From the NCBI RefSeq assembly GCF_001429505.1, contig NZ_LMJW01000017.1:352-53720 (forward strand): a DNA stretch of 53,369 nucleotides, read 5' to 3'. Shown here piece after piece: positions 16,507-24,805 of this stretch (position 1 is the first letter of the stretch; the number at the start of each line of letters is the position of its first letter). A model generated the notes under the pieces. It was not told where the DNA came from. It saw only the letters and a program-made list of their open reading frames with translations, and did no database searches. The position numbers and the translations under genes are program-made. The DNA is from Allobosea sp. Root483D1 (GTDB taxonomy: Bacteria > Pseudomonadota > Alphaproteobacteria > Rhizobiales > Beijerinckiaceae).

Positions 16507-17108
16507 TCTTCGATATGGGCGCACTGCCGCCGCAGGACCGCTACAAGATCATGACGGCGACGATCGTGCCGCGGCCGATCGCCTGGATCACCACGCTATC
16601 GCGCAACGGCGTCGTCAACGCCGCCCCGTTCAGCTTCTTCAACATGATGGGCAACGACCCGCCGACCGTCGCCATCGGCATCATGCCGAAGGCCGGCCTG
16701 CTCAAGGACACCGCCGCAAACATCCTCGAAACCGGGGAGTTCGTGGTCAACCTTGTGGCGGAAGCCGACGCTTCGGCGATGAACCTGACCTGCATCGATG
16801 CGCCGCCGGAGGTCGACGAACTGGCGCTGGCCGAGCTTGAGGGTGCGGCGTCACGTTTCGTCGCTCCGCCGCGCATCAGGACAGCGCGCGTCGCGTTCGA
16901 ATGCCAGGCGCTCACCTCGCTCGTCACCGGACCGCTGCAGACCATCGTGATCGGCCGCGTCCTGTGCGCCCATGTCGAGGACCGCTTCGTGCTGGATGCG
17001 GAACGCTGCCACATCGACACGGTGGCGCTCGAGCTGGTGGCTCGCATGCACGGCGGCGGCGCCTATCTCCGGAGCTCAGACTTGTTTCACCTGGAGCGGC
17101 CGAGTTAG
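16503..17108 (+). CDS. flavin reductase-like FMN-binding split-barrel protein
   Basis: This 201-residue member of the flavin reductase/DIM6-NTAB family has the start-proximal segment IMTATIVPRPIAWITTLSRNGVVNAAPFSFFN, the FMN-binding split-barrel hallmark. Such proteins reduce FMN for two-component monooxygenases or act as flavoenzymes themselves. No cognate monooxygenase oxygenase subunit is in the operon, which makes its partner unclear. It is the last gene of the plus-strand operon, overlapping the nitrilase gene. Confidence 0.85.
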   Translation: MIFDMGALPPQDRYKIMTATIVPRPIAWITTLSRNGVVNAAPFSFFNMMGNDPPTVAIGIMPKAGLLKDTAANILETGEFVVNLVAEADASAMNLTCIDAPPEVDELALAELEGAASRFVAPPRIRTARVAFECQALTSLVTGPLQTIVIGRVLCAHVEDRFVLDAERCHIDTVALELVARMHGGGAYLRSSDLFHLERPS

Positions 17109-17610
17109 GCCGAGCGGCGAGCGCAGGCACCGCGAGAGGAGAGCGCCGCTGCGACCTGAGCCGGCCCGTGCTGCGACCTCTCTATAATGCTGTGCTGAAT
17201 CAGGACCCCAAATCGCTTCCCATGACGGGGCGATCCGAAGGGGCGCTGCTACCCCGCATATGTTCGCGCGAGCGGCGGCGGTATTCGACAGCACGCGCGG
17301 TTCTCCGTTACGCCAACCTCAACCGGCTCGTCTCACCGCCCGAAACCGGACCTCGCTAAAGTCGGCTTGGGCCAAGACACGACCTTAGCCCGCGGCCCGA
17401 ACGCGAACTTCAAAGCGCCGCATGAGCAAGATCGGAGCTCGCCGATTACAGACTTTGGCAACGTCCGGTTGCAAGCAGCTCGAGCGCTGGTGTGAGCGGG
17501 CGAAGCTGGCGTGAAGGCGGGCTGAAGCGTCAGTTTCGTGGCGAGGTCCCCACGCTAGGTGGAACTTTGCCGGGACCGGCCAAATTGGCCGTTCGGGTAA
17601 GCATTGCGAA
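17109..17610. other. 502-base non-coding interval between convergent operons
   Basis: It separates the plus-strand aromatic operon from the minus-strand CoA operon. No convincing gene, RNA or mobile-element end is seen; short open frames here have no ribosome site or family look. At its right end lie inverted repeats that may form stem-loops after the last gene of the minus operon. Confidence 0.5.
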
Positions 17611-17620
17611 TTAGCCGAAC
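17577..17620 (-). terminator. candidate stem-loops at the end of the HMG-CoA-lyase-like gene
   Basis: On the minus strand, GTTCGGCTAA near 17620-17611 (including the TAA stop) can pair with TTACCCGAAC at 17600-17591, with one C-C mismatch. Just downstream, CGGCCAA and TTGGCCG flank a single base at 17577-17591. No T-run follows, so it is not a textbook intrinsic terminator. It may protect the 3' end or assist termination. Confidence 0.3.
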
Positions 17621-18522
17621 CAGCCGGCCTTGCCCAGCGAGCCGGGAACGGCATGGCCCAGCAACTCCGCGAGCCAGGGATCGAGCGCTGCGAGTGCACG
17701 CCCGTCAATGCCTGAAGCGACACCCATGCCGTCGAGCAGGTAGACGAGATCCTCGGTCGCGATGTTTCCGGTCGCGCGCGGCGCAAACGGGCATCCGCCG
17801 ATGCCGCCGCAACTGGAATCCAGGATGCTGGCGCCGGCGCCGATCGCGGCAACGGCATTGGCGATGCCGGTGTTGCGGGTGTCGTGGAAATGCGCGCGAA
17901 GCGGCAGCTCGCCTAACAGGGCATGTGCGACAGCGAACAGATCGCCCACCTGCCCGGGTGTCCCGACCCCGATCGTGTCGGCGAGGCCGATCTCGTCGGC
18001 GCCGATCTCGGCGATCCTGGCGACGATTTCGATGACCGCCGCTTCCGCGACCCGTCCTTCGAACGGGCATCCGAACGCCGCTGCCACGAGGACGTTCCGG
18101 CGCCGGTCGGCAGCCCGCGCCAATGGCTCGATCTGACGCCAGCCGTCGAGGGCAGCGGCAATGCCGCGCCCCTGATTGCGCATGCTGAAGGTCTCGCTCG
18201 CCACGACGACATAGGTCAGCTCGTGGCAGCCGGAAGCGATCGCTCGCTCGGCGCCACGCGCGTTGAGCACGAGACCTGAGAAGCTGACCCCCTCATGGCG
18301 GTCCTTGAGGGCGGCCATGATCGCCTCGGCGTCGGCCATCTGCGGCACGCGCGTTGGGTTGACGAAGCTCGTCGCCTCGATCCGGCGTGCGCCCGCGTCG
18401 ACCAGCCGGGCGATGAGGGCGAGCTTGTCGGTGGTGGACACCGGCCGCGCTTCGTTCTGCAGCCCGTCGCGCGGCGAGACTTCGACGATCGCGACTCGCG
18501 CCGGCAGCTTGCCGTATGTCAT
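17611..18522 (-). CDS. HMG-CoA lyase family acyl-CoA lyase
   Basis: This 303-residue DRE-TIM-type lyase has the N-terminal motif SPRDGLQNE with the metal-binding Asp, His ligands in HFHDTRNTGIANA, and the catalytic-Cys loop GGIGGCPFAPRATGN. Relatives cleave HMG-CoA to acetoacetate and acetyl-CoA, or cleave (R)-citramalyl-CoA to pyruvate and acetyl-CoA. It lies one base after a CaiB CoA-transferase gene and ends the twelve-gene operon. This pairing resembles CoA-transferase/lyase pairs for C5-C6 branched dicarboxylates, so citramalyl-CoA-like substrates are as plausible as HMG-CoA. ATG 18522 is chosen because the longer open frame upstream overlaps the CoA-transferase gene and looks non-coding. 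Confidence 0.9.
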   Translation of the reverse strand: MTYGKLPARVAIVEVSPRDGLQNEARPVSTTDKLALIARLVDAGARRIEATSFVNPTRVPQMADAEAIMAALKDRHEGVSFSGLVLNARGAERAIASGCHELTYVVVASETFSMRNQGRGIAAALDGWRQIEPLARAADRRRNVLVAAAFGCPFEGRVAEAAVIEIVARIAEIGADEIGLADTIGVGTPGQVGDLFAVAHALLGELPLRAHFHDTRNTGIANAVAAIGAGASILDSSCGGIGGCPFAPRATGNIATEDLVYLLDGMGVASGIDGRALAALDPWLAELLGHAVPGSLGKAGWFG

Positions 18523-18523
18523 C

Positions 18524-19774
18524 TCAGGCCACGCGCGCGAGCGCTGCACCGATGACGCCGCTCTCGCGCAGTGCCGCCAGCCGTCCCTCGTCCAGGCCGA
18601 GCAGATCCCCGAAGACCTCGGCATTGTGCTGGCCGAGTTCGGGACCGACATCGCGGACCTCTCCCGGCGTCGCCGAGAGCTTGGGCGCGACGTTCTGCAT
18701 GCGCAGCTTGCCGAGCCGCGGATGGAGCACGTCAACGATGGCCTTGCGGGCCTGGAAATGCGCGTCGGCCAGCATTTCAGGAGCGCGGTAGATGTCGCCA
18801 CGCGGGACGCCTGCCGCGTCGAGCTTCTCGCCGAGTTCCTCACGCCCGAGGCCGCCCGTCCATTCGGCGATCAGCGCATCGAGTTCGGCCTGCCGCTCGC
18901 CCCGCGCCGTATGGGTGGCGAAGCGTGCGTCGGTGCCCAGTTCCGGACGGCCCATCGCCTCGGTCAGGCGGCGGAAGACACCGTCCTGATTGGCGGCGAT
19001 GAGGACAAAGATGCCGTCCTTGGTCGGGTAGACGTTCGAGGGCGCGACAAAGGGCAGGATCGCACCCGTCCGCTCGCGGACATAACCGGTCTGGTCGTAT
19101 TCGGTGACGAGGCTCTCCATCACCGCCAGCACCGCTTCGTAGATCGCGCTGTCGACGACCTGACCGCGGCCGAGCCGGTCGCGGGCATGCAGGGCCATCA
19201 GCCCGCCAATGCAGGCGAAGGTCGCCGCCAGCGTATCGCCAATCGAGATGCCCATCCGGCTCGGCGGAGCCAAGGGATCGCCCACGACATAGCGCAGACC
19301 GCCCATCGCTTCGCCGATCGAGCCATAGCCGGCCTTGCCGGCATAGGGGCCGGTCTGCCCGTAGCCGGAAACGCGGATCATGATCAGCCTGGGGTTGATC
19401 TTGGCGAGCTCCTCATAGCCGAGCCCCCATTTCTCCATCGTGCCGGGCCGAAAATTCTCGATCAGGATGTCCGATCTGGCCACGAGGTCCCGCACGATCT
19501 GCTGGCCCTCGGCGCCGCGCGCATTGAGCTCGATCGACTTCTTGTTGCGGGCGACGACCGGCCACCACAGCGATACGCCCTGGGGCTTCTCGCGGCCCCA
19601 TTCGCGCATCGGATCGCCGATGCCAGGCTGCTCGATCTTGATCACCTCGGCCCCGAAATCGGCCATGAGCTGACCGCAGAACGGGCCGGCAAGAAGCTGC
19701 CCCATCTCGATCACCCGGATATCGGACAGCGGGCCCGATCGGCCGGTCGCTCTGGCGCTGGCATTGCTCATCAT
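18524..19774 (-). CDS. CaiB/BaiF-family CoA-transferase (family III)
   Basis: This 416-residue class III CoA-transferase moves CoA between acyl-CoA and a free carboxylate. The early motif VIEMGQLLAGPFCGQLMADFGAEVIKIEQP and the stretch DILIENFRPGTMEKWGLGYEEL are diagnostic. The conserved Asp occurs in GQVVDSAIYEAVL. It is placed directly before the lyase gene, so it probably activates the carboxylate that the lyase cleaves as its CoA ester. Two ATG codons (19774 and 19771) follow AGGAG; the second has the better spacing. Confidence 0.92.
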   Translation of the reverse strand: MMSNASARATGRSGPLSDIRVIEMGQLLAGPFCGQLMADFGAEVIKIEQPGIGDPMREWGREKPQGVSLWWPVVARNKKSIELNARGAEGQQIVRDLVARSDILIENFRPGTMEKWGLGYEELAKINPRLIMIRVSGYGQTGPYAGKAGYGSIGEAMGGLRYVVGDPLAPPSRMGISIGDTLAATFACIGGLMALHARDRLGRGQVVDSAIYEAVLAVMESLVTEYDQTGYVRERTGAILPFVAPSNVYPTKDGIFVLIAANQDGVFRRLTEAMGRPELGTDARFATHTARGERQAELDALIAEWTGGLGREELGEKLDAAGVPRGDIYRAPEMLADAHFQARKAIVDVLHPRLGKLRMQNVAPKLSATPGEVRDVGPELGQHNAEVFGDLLGLDEGRLAALRESGVIGAALARVA

Positions 19775-19810
19775 GGACTCCTGATTTCTTGCAACTGCGG
19801 ATGCCGCGGC

Positions 19811-20503
19811 CTATTCGGCCGCGACACCGAGGGCGCGTCCGGCGCGCAGTTCGGCGATGACCTCGTCGGTCGCCGCGACCCGGCCCCAGAGCCGCGAAAA
19901 GCCTTTGAGTGTCGCGTTCTGCATCTCGTCGCTGCAGGTGCCGGTCGCATCGGAGACCATCACCACGCCAAAGCCGCGGTCGGAAGCCTCGCGGGCGGTC
20001 GTCTCGACGCAATTGTTGGTGGAGACGCCGGTGACGACGATCGTCTCGATGCCCAGGCCGCGCAGGGCGGATTCGATGCCCGAGGAAGCGAAGGCGCCCT
20101 GGGTGCGCTTGTTGATGACGAGTTCGCCCGGCAGCGGCTTGATCTCGTCGACGATCTCGTGCTCGCGGTTGCCGATTGTGTTCTTCGTCGCGGTGAAGAA
20201 GGCGCGGGTGCTCGGTGCCGCATCCGCATAGTCCGGCAGCTCGCAGCCGAGGGTTACGTAGATCACCCGGGCGCCGAGCCCGCGCCAGGCATCGAGCAGG
20301 CGCTTCGTGTTCGGGATCACGAGCTTCTCGATCCGGTCGAAGCGGTAGCTGGCCTCGTCGAGCTTGCCCTGGCTCGCCAGCAGGGCGCCGAGCCCGTGCT
20401 CGCGGCTGCCCGAGGCATATTGCAGGTCGACCGGGACCAGCGCGGTCGTACGGGGGTCGATGCCGACCTTGCGGGTGAAGGCTTCGATGTATTCGGGATG
20501 CAT
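19811..20503 (-). CDS. isochorismatase-family cysteine hydrolase
   Basis: This 230-residue hydrolase has the amidase-type triad Asp26 (ALVPVDLQ), Lys132 (VINKRTQGAF) and Cys165 (STNNCVET). Members hydrolyse small amides, carbamoyl compounds or, rarely, enol ethers. It lies between the TRAP permease and CoA-transferase genes, so it probably deamidates or decarbamoylates an imported compound. It differs clearly from the second isochorismatase-like enzyme at 24185 in length and motif context. GGAGG precedes the ATG. Confidence 0.88.
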   Translation of the reverse strand: MHPEYIEAFTRKVGIDPRTTALVPVDLQYASGSREHGLGALLASQGKLDEASYRFDRIEKLVIPNTKRLLDAWRGLGARVIYVTLGCELPDYADAAPSTRAFFTATKNTIGNREHEIVDEIKPLPGELVINKRTQGAFASSGIESALRGLGIETIVVTGVSTNNCVETTAREASDRGFGVVMVSDATGTCSDEMQNATLKGFSRLWGRVAATDEVIAELRAGRALGVAAE

Positions 20504-20518
20504 GGAGGTCCTCCGTTT

Positions 20519-21778
20519 TCAGCCGAGCAGGAAGAGCGCCGGCAGATAGGTGATGAGCAGGAGAGCGAGAGTCAGGATCAGGATGAAGGGCAGGACGCCG
20601 CGTACGACGGTCTCGAGCGGAGTGCGCGAGATGCTGCCGATGACGAACAGGTTCATCCCGACCGGCGGGGTGATCGAGGCGATCTCGATGTTGATGCAAA
20701 GGATGATCGCGAAATGGATCAGGTTGATATCGAGCAAGCGCAGGCTCGGCAGCAGCATCGGCATGATGACCGTGAGGATCGTGATGCCGTCGAGGAAGCA
20801 GCCAAGAATGAGCAGGATGATGTTGATGATCAGCAGGAACTGCCACGCTGAGAGGTTGAGTGCCTCGACGGCTCCGACGATCGCCTGGGGTATGCCTGCG
20901 AGGGTCGACAGCATGCCGATGAAGATCGCACCGGCGAGGATGATCAAGATCGTCGCCGTCATGCGCGCGCTGTCGACGAACAGAGCGGGAAGGTCGGCAA
21001 GGGACATGCTGCGGTAGATCAGGAGGCCGGCGACCAGGCCGTAGAGGGCCGAGACTGCGGCCGCCTCCGTCGGCGTGAAGATGCCGCCATAGATGCCGCC
21101 GAGCACGATCCCCGGCATGACCAGCGCCGGCAACGCCTTGACGCCGGTCTGCAGTATCTCGGTCGGAGAGAAGCGTTCGGCCCGGCTCCAGCCATTGCGA
21201 AGGCATAGCACGAAGGCGACGAGGCCGATCAGGAAGGCGAGGAAAATGCCGGGCACGATGCCGGCTGTGAAAAGTTCCGCCACCGAAACCTGGGCGATTG
21301 CTCCGTAGATGACGAAGACGATGCTGGGCGGGATCAGGATGCTGAGCGTGCCGCCCGCCGCCATGACGCCGGCCGAGAAGCTGCGCGGAAAGCCGAGCCG
21401 GTCGAGCTCGGGGATCGTGACGCGGCCAAGTGCCGCCGCCGCTGCGGCGGACGACCCGCTCATTGCACCGAAGATGGCTGATGCGAGCACTGCCCCGACC
21501 GCGGGGCCGCCGGTGATCGGGCGGGTCAGGGCCCGCATGAAGCCGTAGAGATAGGCCGCCAGATGCCCCTTCACCATGATGTTGCCGGCGAGCACGAAGA
21601 ACGGGATCGCGAGCAGCACGAAACTGTCGAGATTGGCGAACTGCGATTGCGCGAGCTGGGTGAAGGAGGTCCCTTGGAAAATCGCCACCGCTCCGAGTCC
21701 CACGAGGCCGAGGGCAAAGGCGACGGGCACGCCTATCGCAAGCAGGATGAACAACGTGCAGACGATGAACAGCGTCAT
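20519..21778 (-). CDS. dctM: TRAP transporter large permease (DctM)
   Basis: This is a 419-residue, about 12-helix membrane protein. The opening VCTLFILLAIGVPVAFALGLVG and the internal GAMSGSSAAAAAALG and PPVGMNLFVIGSI segments are hallmarks of the DctM ion-coupled subunit, which imports substrate using a sodium or proton gradient. Its start overlaps the DctQ stop by four bases. All three TRAP parts are present together in this operon. Confidence 0.95.
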   Translation of the reverse strand: MTLFIVCTLFILLAIGVPVAFALGLVGLGAVAIFQGTSFTQLAQSQFANLDSFVLLAIPFFVLAGNIMVKGHLAAYLYGFMRALTRPITGGPAVGAVLASAIFGAMSGSSAAAAAALGRVTIPELDRLGFPRSFSAGVMAAGGTLSILIPPSIVFVIYGAIAQVSVAELFTAGIVPGIFLAFLIGLVAFVLCLRNGWSRAERFSPTEILQTGVKALPALVMPGIVLGGIYGGIFTPTEAAAVSALYGLVAGLLIYRSMSLADLPALFVDSARMTATILIILAGAIFIGMLSTLAGIPQAIVGAVEALNLSAWQFLLIINIILLILGCFLDGITILTVIMPMLLPSLRLLDINLIHFAIILCINIEIASITPPVGMNLFVIGSISRTPLETVVRGVLPFILILTLALLLITYLPALFLLG

Positions 21779-22284
21779 TGGGCACCAACGGTTTCGGGCT
21801 GAGCGCCAAGCGGCATCGGTCGGTCGCGGCTCGCGCGAACGGCCCTTGCGAGGAAGCGCAGGGTCATGATGGCGAAGCCGACCGGCACCACTGCCTGGAA
21901 GACGTAGATCGGGATCACCAGCGAGCTGTCGGCCGAGGAGAGGCCGAGCGCGGCACTGCCTTCGACCCAGCGGTAGCCGAAATAGCCGACCACGCCGGTG
22001 AAGAGCGCGCAGAGCAGGGAGACCAGCACTTCCAGAGCCCGCCGCAACGGGGCGGGCAACAGATCGATCAGCAGCTCGACGCGGATGTGATCATCGGTGC
22101 GGACGGCAGCAGCCGCACCGAAATAGGTCGAGACGATGATGAGGTAGCGCGAGAGCTCCTCGGACCAAAGGTGGGAGGTGTTGAAAAGCGACCGTCCGCC
22201 CATCTCGAAACAGACGACGGCGAAGCAGGCGAACAGCGCCAGTCCCGCGAGCCATTCGTCCAACCTGTTGAACCAGCGCAACAT
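21775..22284 (-). CDS. dctQ: TRAP transporter small permease (DctQ)
   Basis: This 169-residue four-helix membrane protein pairs with DctM. The segments LALFACFAVVCFEMGGRSLF and LWSEELSRYLIIVSTYFGAAAAVRTDDHIRV are typical of DctQ, with the conserved E-E-x-x-R-Y pattern. It lies 21 bases after the DctP gene. Confidence 0.93.
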   Translation of the reverse strand: MLRWFNRLDEWLAGLALFACFAVVCFEMGGRSLFNTSHLWSEELSRYLIIVSTYFGAAAAVRTDDHIRVELLIDLLPAPLRRALEVLVSLLCALFTGVVGYFGYRWVEGSAALGLSSADSSLVIPIYVFQAVVPVGFAIMTLRFLARAVRASRDRPMPLGAQPETVGAQ

Positions 22285-22305
22285 GGCGTCCTCCCACTGG
22301 CCCGG

Positions 22306-23301
22306 TCAGCCGCCGAAGGTTCGCATCTTGTCGATAAGCGGCTTGCCGAACTGTTTCTCGCTGGCTTCCCAGATCGGCGACATCCCCTTGGCCCAGGCCT
22401 TGGCCTCGTCGGCGGTCTGCTCGTGGAACTTGACGCCCTTCTGGGCGAGCTCGGCCTTGGCATTGTTGGCCGCTTCGCGCGCCCGAATCTTGTGTCCCGA
22501 AATGGTCTCGGCCGCGGCGTCGCCGATCAACTTGCGATCGGCCTCGGAGAGCCCCTCCCAGAACTTGCTGTTCACCGTCCAGGGATAGAATGCGAAGAAA
22601 TACCTGGCGTAGGTGATGTTCTTGATCGCTTCGTGGAAGCGGTAGCTGAGGAAGGCATCGAGCGGAGTGTTCAACCCATCGATGACGCCCTGCTGGATGG
22701 AAGTCGCAACCTCGGTGATGTTGATCGCGACTGCGGTGGCTCCGATGGCGGAAAGGGCGGCGGCGTTGGTCTTGCCGACGGCACGCAGCTTCAGGCCCTT
22801 GAAGTCCTCGGGCTTGACGATTGGTCCCTTGCGGGAGCCGGGAACCACGTAATCATAGGGCAGCATGCCGAGCACCTTGACGCCCTTGCCCTCGAGTTCG
22901 TCGAAGACCTCCTTCTGGAAGTCGCGGTCGTCCATCGCCTTGTAGAAGGCTTCGTGGGTCGGGAAAGCGTAGGGCAGGTCGAAGACGCTGAGCTTCGGCG
23001 AAACGCCGACCCAGTAGGCGGAGACCAGCGTGGTCATTTCGGCGTCGCCGCGGACAACGCCCTGAAGCAGGTCCAGTCCCTTCAGCAGGCTGCCATTCGG
23101 ATAGAGCTGGACCTTGATGCGCCCCTTCGAGCGCTCTTCCACCAGCTTCTTGAAGGCCTGGTTGGCAAGCCCCGGCGCGACATCGGCCGCGTATTCGAAC
23201 GGGAAGCGGATGGTGATCGACTTCTCCTGCGCACTGGCCGTGGAGCCGAGCGCGAGCGTGGAGGCGATGGCGGCGACCGCATGGCGGCGGGTGATGGACA
23301 T
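22306..23301 (-). CDS. dctP: TRAP transporter substrate-binding protein (DctP)
   Basis: This 331-residue periplasmic protein has a signal peptide, MSITRRHAVAAIASTLALGS, cleaved near STASAQ; the twin Arg may give Tat export. The binding-site Arg that contacts substrate carboxylates is in FKGLKLRAVG, followed by the conserved GATAVAINITEVATSIQQGVIDG. The ligand is therefore an organic acid. Co-encoded CoA-transferases suggest a dicarboxylate or a related monoacid. GGGAGA lies before the start. Confidence 0.93.
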   Translation of the reverse strand: MSITRRHAVAAIASTLALGSTASAQEKSITIRFPFEYAADVAPGLANQAFKKLVEERSKGRIKVQLYPNGSLLKGLDLLQGVVRGDAEMTTLVSAYWVGVSPKLSVFDLPYAFPTHEAFYKAMDDRDFQKEVFDELEGKGVKVLGMLPYDYVVPGSRKGPIVKPEDFKGLKLRAVGKTNAAALSAIGATAVAINITEVATSIQQGVIDGLNTPLDAFLSYRFHEAIKNITYARYFFAFYPWTVNSKFWEGLSEADRKLIGDAAAETISGHKIRAREAANNAKAELAQKGVKFHEQTADEAKAWAKGMSPIWEASEKQFGKPLIDKMRTFGG

Positions 23302-23354
23302 GGCATTCTCCCTCGATCTTGTTGTTTTCCCGGAGACGGCCGGGGCCGGCAGGC

Positions 23355-24158
23355 TCAGTGCTTCCCCAGGAAATCGAAGAGCAGCTCGGAGAAGCGCGCC
23401 TTCATCGCCTTGCCGGCGATGACATGGGCGGCTTCGGCGAGCAGGTAGCCTTCCGCGCCGGGAATCGCGTCCTGGATCGGCTGCGTCGTCCTGGGGCCGG
23501 TGACCTGGTCGAGGCCGGCATGCAGGACGAAGGTCGGCGCCTTGATCTGGCCGGCGCGCGCGGTCGTGTCATGGGCGATGCAGGCGTCGATCAGGCGCGA
23601 ATGGGCAGGGTAGCGCCCGTTGAGATGGCCCCAGACGCCGTCGATGCCGAGCAGCCGGTCGATTTGCCGGTTGTAGTATTCCGGCTCGAAGGACAGCACC
23701 GTCACCGCATGCTGGAAGGGCAGGAAGCCCATGTCGCGATGAACGATCCGGAACAGCTCGAGCTGGTCGGTCAGGAATCGGTCGGTCTTCAGCCAGGCGC
23801 CGGTGTTGACCATCGAGCGGACGAGCTGCGGATGGCTGATCGCCATCTCCTGCGCGATGCAGGCGCCCATCCCGATCAGGCCGATCACATGCGCGTTCGG
23901 TATCTCCAGATGTGCGAGCAGGCCGATCGCGTCGTCGGCATACATCCGGGTCGTTGCCGGCCTGTCGAGCTCGTCGCCGGAATCGCCGATGCCACGATGA
24001 TCGAAGATCACGACGGAGTAGCGATCGGTCAGGCCCCAGGGCAGGTGATGATGCTCACCGTGACAGAACGTGCCCCATCCCCCCATGAGGAGGACGGGTT
24101 CACCCTTGCCGTGGATCTCGTAATACATGTCGTGGCCGTTGATATGGGCGATCGGCAT
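23355..24158 (-). CDS. alpha/beta-hydrolase-fold protein with Gly at the nucleophile position
   Basis: This 267-residue protein has the fold's other landmarks: oxyanion region LLMGGWGTF, FDHRGIGDS, a catalytic-acid candidate Asp217 (HAGLDQVTG) and a His candidate at 245 (EAAHVIAGK). The nucleophile elbow reads LIGMG (94-98), where GxSxG is expected, so Gly96 (codon 23871-23873, GGG) occupies the Ser position. It is therefore either non-hydrolytic, a water-activating variant, or uses another residue such as nearby Cys100. It sits beside a NicF-like amidase, as the deformylase NicD does in nicotinate pathways, but lacks that enzyme's nucleophile. GAGGAAAA precedes the ATG. Confidence 0.85.
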   Translation of the reverse strand: MPIAHINGHDMYYEIHGKGEPVLLMGGWGTFCHGEHHHLPWGLTDRYSVVIFDHRGIGDSGDELDRPATTRMYADDAIGLLAHLEIPNAHVIGLIGMGACIAQEMAISHPQLVRSMVNTGAWLKTDRFLTDQLELFRIVHRDMGFLPFQHAVTVLSFEPEYYNRQIDRLLGIDGVWGHLNGRYPAHSRLIDACIAHDTTARAGQIKAPTFVLHAGLDQVTGPRTTQPIQDAIPGAEGYLLAEAAHVIAGKAMKARFSELLFDFLGKH

Positions 24159-24184
24159 GGGTTTTCCTCGTCGATAGGCCGGCG

Positions 24185-24805
24185 TCAGGACGCCGTGAGC
24201 TTGCGGATTTCGGAGAGGCAGGCCTCGGCATCGACCACATCGGCATAGCGGCGGCCGACATCGAGCAGGTTGGCGCGGTGCGCCTCGATGCCCATGTCGC
24301 CGACGCAGTCCTCGGGGACGATCGTCCGGAAGCCGTAGGAGAAGCAGTCGATGATCGAGGCGCGCACGCAGCCGCTGGTCGTGCAGCCGGTGACGATCAC
24401 CGTGTCGACCTGCGCCTTGATCAGATAGGAGACCAGTGGCGTGCCGAAGAAGATCGACGGCCCGGCTTTGACGAAGTTGACGTCATAGGCCGGGTCGAAG
24501 ACGCGCGGATCCATCTGCGTCGGCCTGTCGCCATGGAACATGCCGTCGCGCACGCCGGTCGCCTTCCACAGGATCATGTCCTTCTCGCCGCACCAGGCGG
24601 TGCGGCAGGAGGCAACGGGCACGCTGTTGGCCCGGGCGAATGCCAGAAGGGCGGCGGTCCGGTCGACCGCTGCATGGATATGTGCCGACTGGCCCAGCGC
24701 GTAGGCCGGATCGGTAAACGCGAGCTGGAAGTCGACCACGATCACCGCTGGGCGCTTGCCCCAGCCGATGCCGATCTCGCCATAGCCTCCCGCTTCGAAG
24801 CTCAT
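24185..24805 (-). CDS. isochorismatase-fold amidohydrolase similar to maleamate amidase (NicF) / N-carbamoylsarcosine amidase
   Basis: This 206-residue enzyme has the Asp25 (VIVVDFQLAF), Lys113 (NFVKAGPSIFFGT) and Cys146 (TGCTTSGCVRAS) triad. The TTSGCVRAS block and the YGFRTIVPEDCVGD context resemble maleamate amidohydrolases and N-carbamoylsarcosine amidases, which release ammonia (or CO2 plus ammonia) from small acid amides. It overlaps the upstream CoA-transferase gene by four bases. The operon thus appears to handle an amidated acid that is converted to a carboxylate before CoA activation. Confidence 0.87.
   Translation of the reverse strand: MSFEAGGYGEIGIGWGKRPAVIVVDFQLAFTDPAYALGQSAHIHAAVDRTAALLAFARANSVPVASCRTAWCGEKDMILWKATGVRDGMFHGDRPTQMDPRVFDPAYDVNFVKAGPSIFFGTPLVSYLIKAQVDTVIVTGCTTSGCVRASIIDCFSYGFRTIVPEDCVGDMGIEAHRANLLDVGRRYADVVDAEACLSEIRKLTAS

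Noticed and set aside
17109..17610. Possible IS remnant or small RNA in the convergent gap
   Set aside because: No terminal repeats, transposase fragment, promoter-terminator pair or RNA fold is evident.
18263..20851. Very long plus-strand open frame (about 860 codons) opposite the CoA-transferase, isochorismatase and TRAP genes
   Set aside because: It is antisense to four well-recognised genes, rich in Asp/Arg/Gly/His from GC-rich reverse codons, and has no family motif or ribosome site.
23355..24805. Assignment of the hydrolase/amidase pair as nicotinate-pathway NicD-NicF
   Set aside because: The amidase fits NicF loosely, but the hydrolase lacks the Ser nucleophile of NicD, and no NicX, NicC or NicE genes are in the window.
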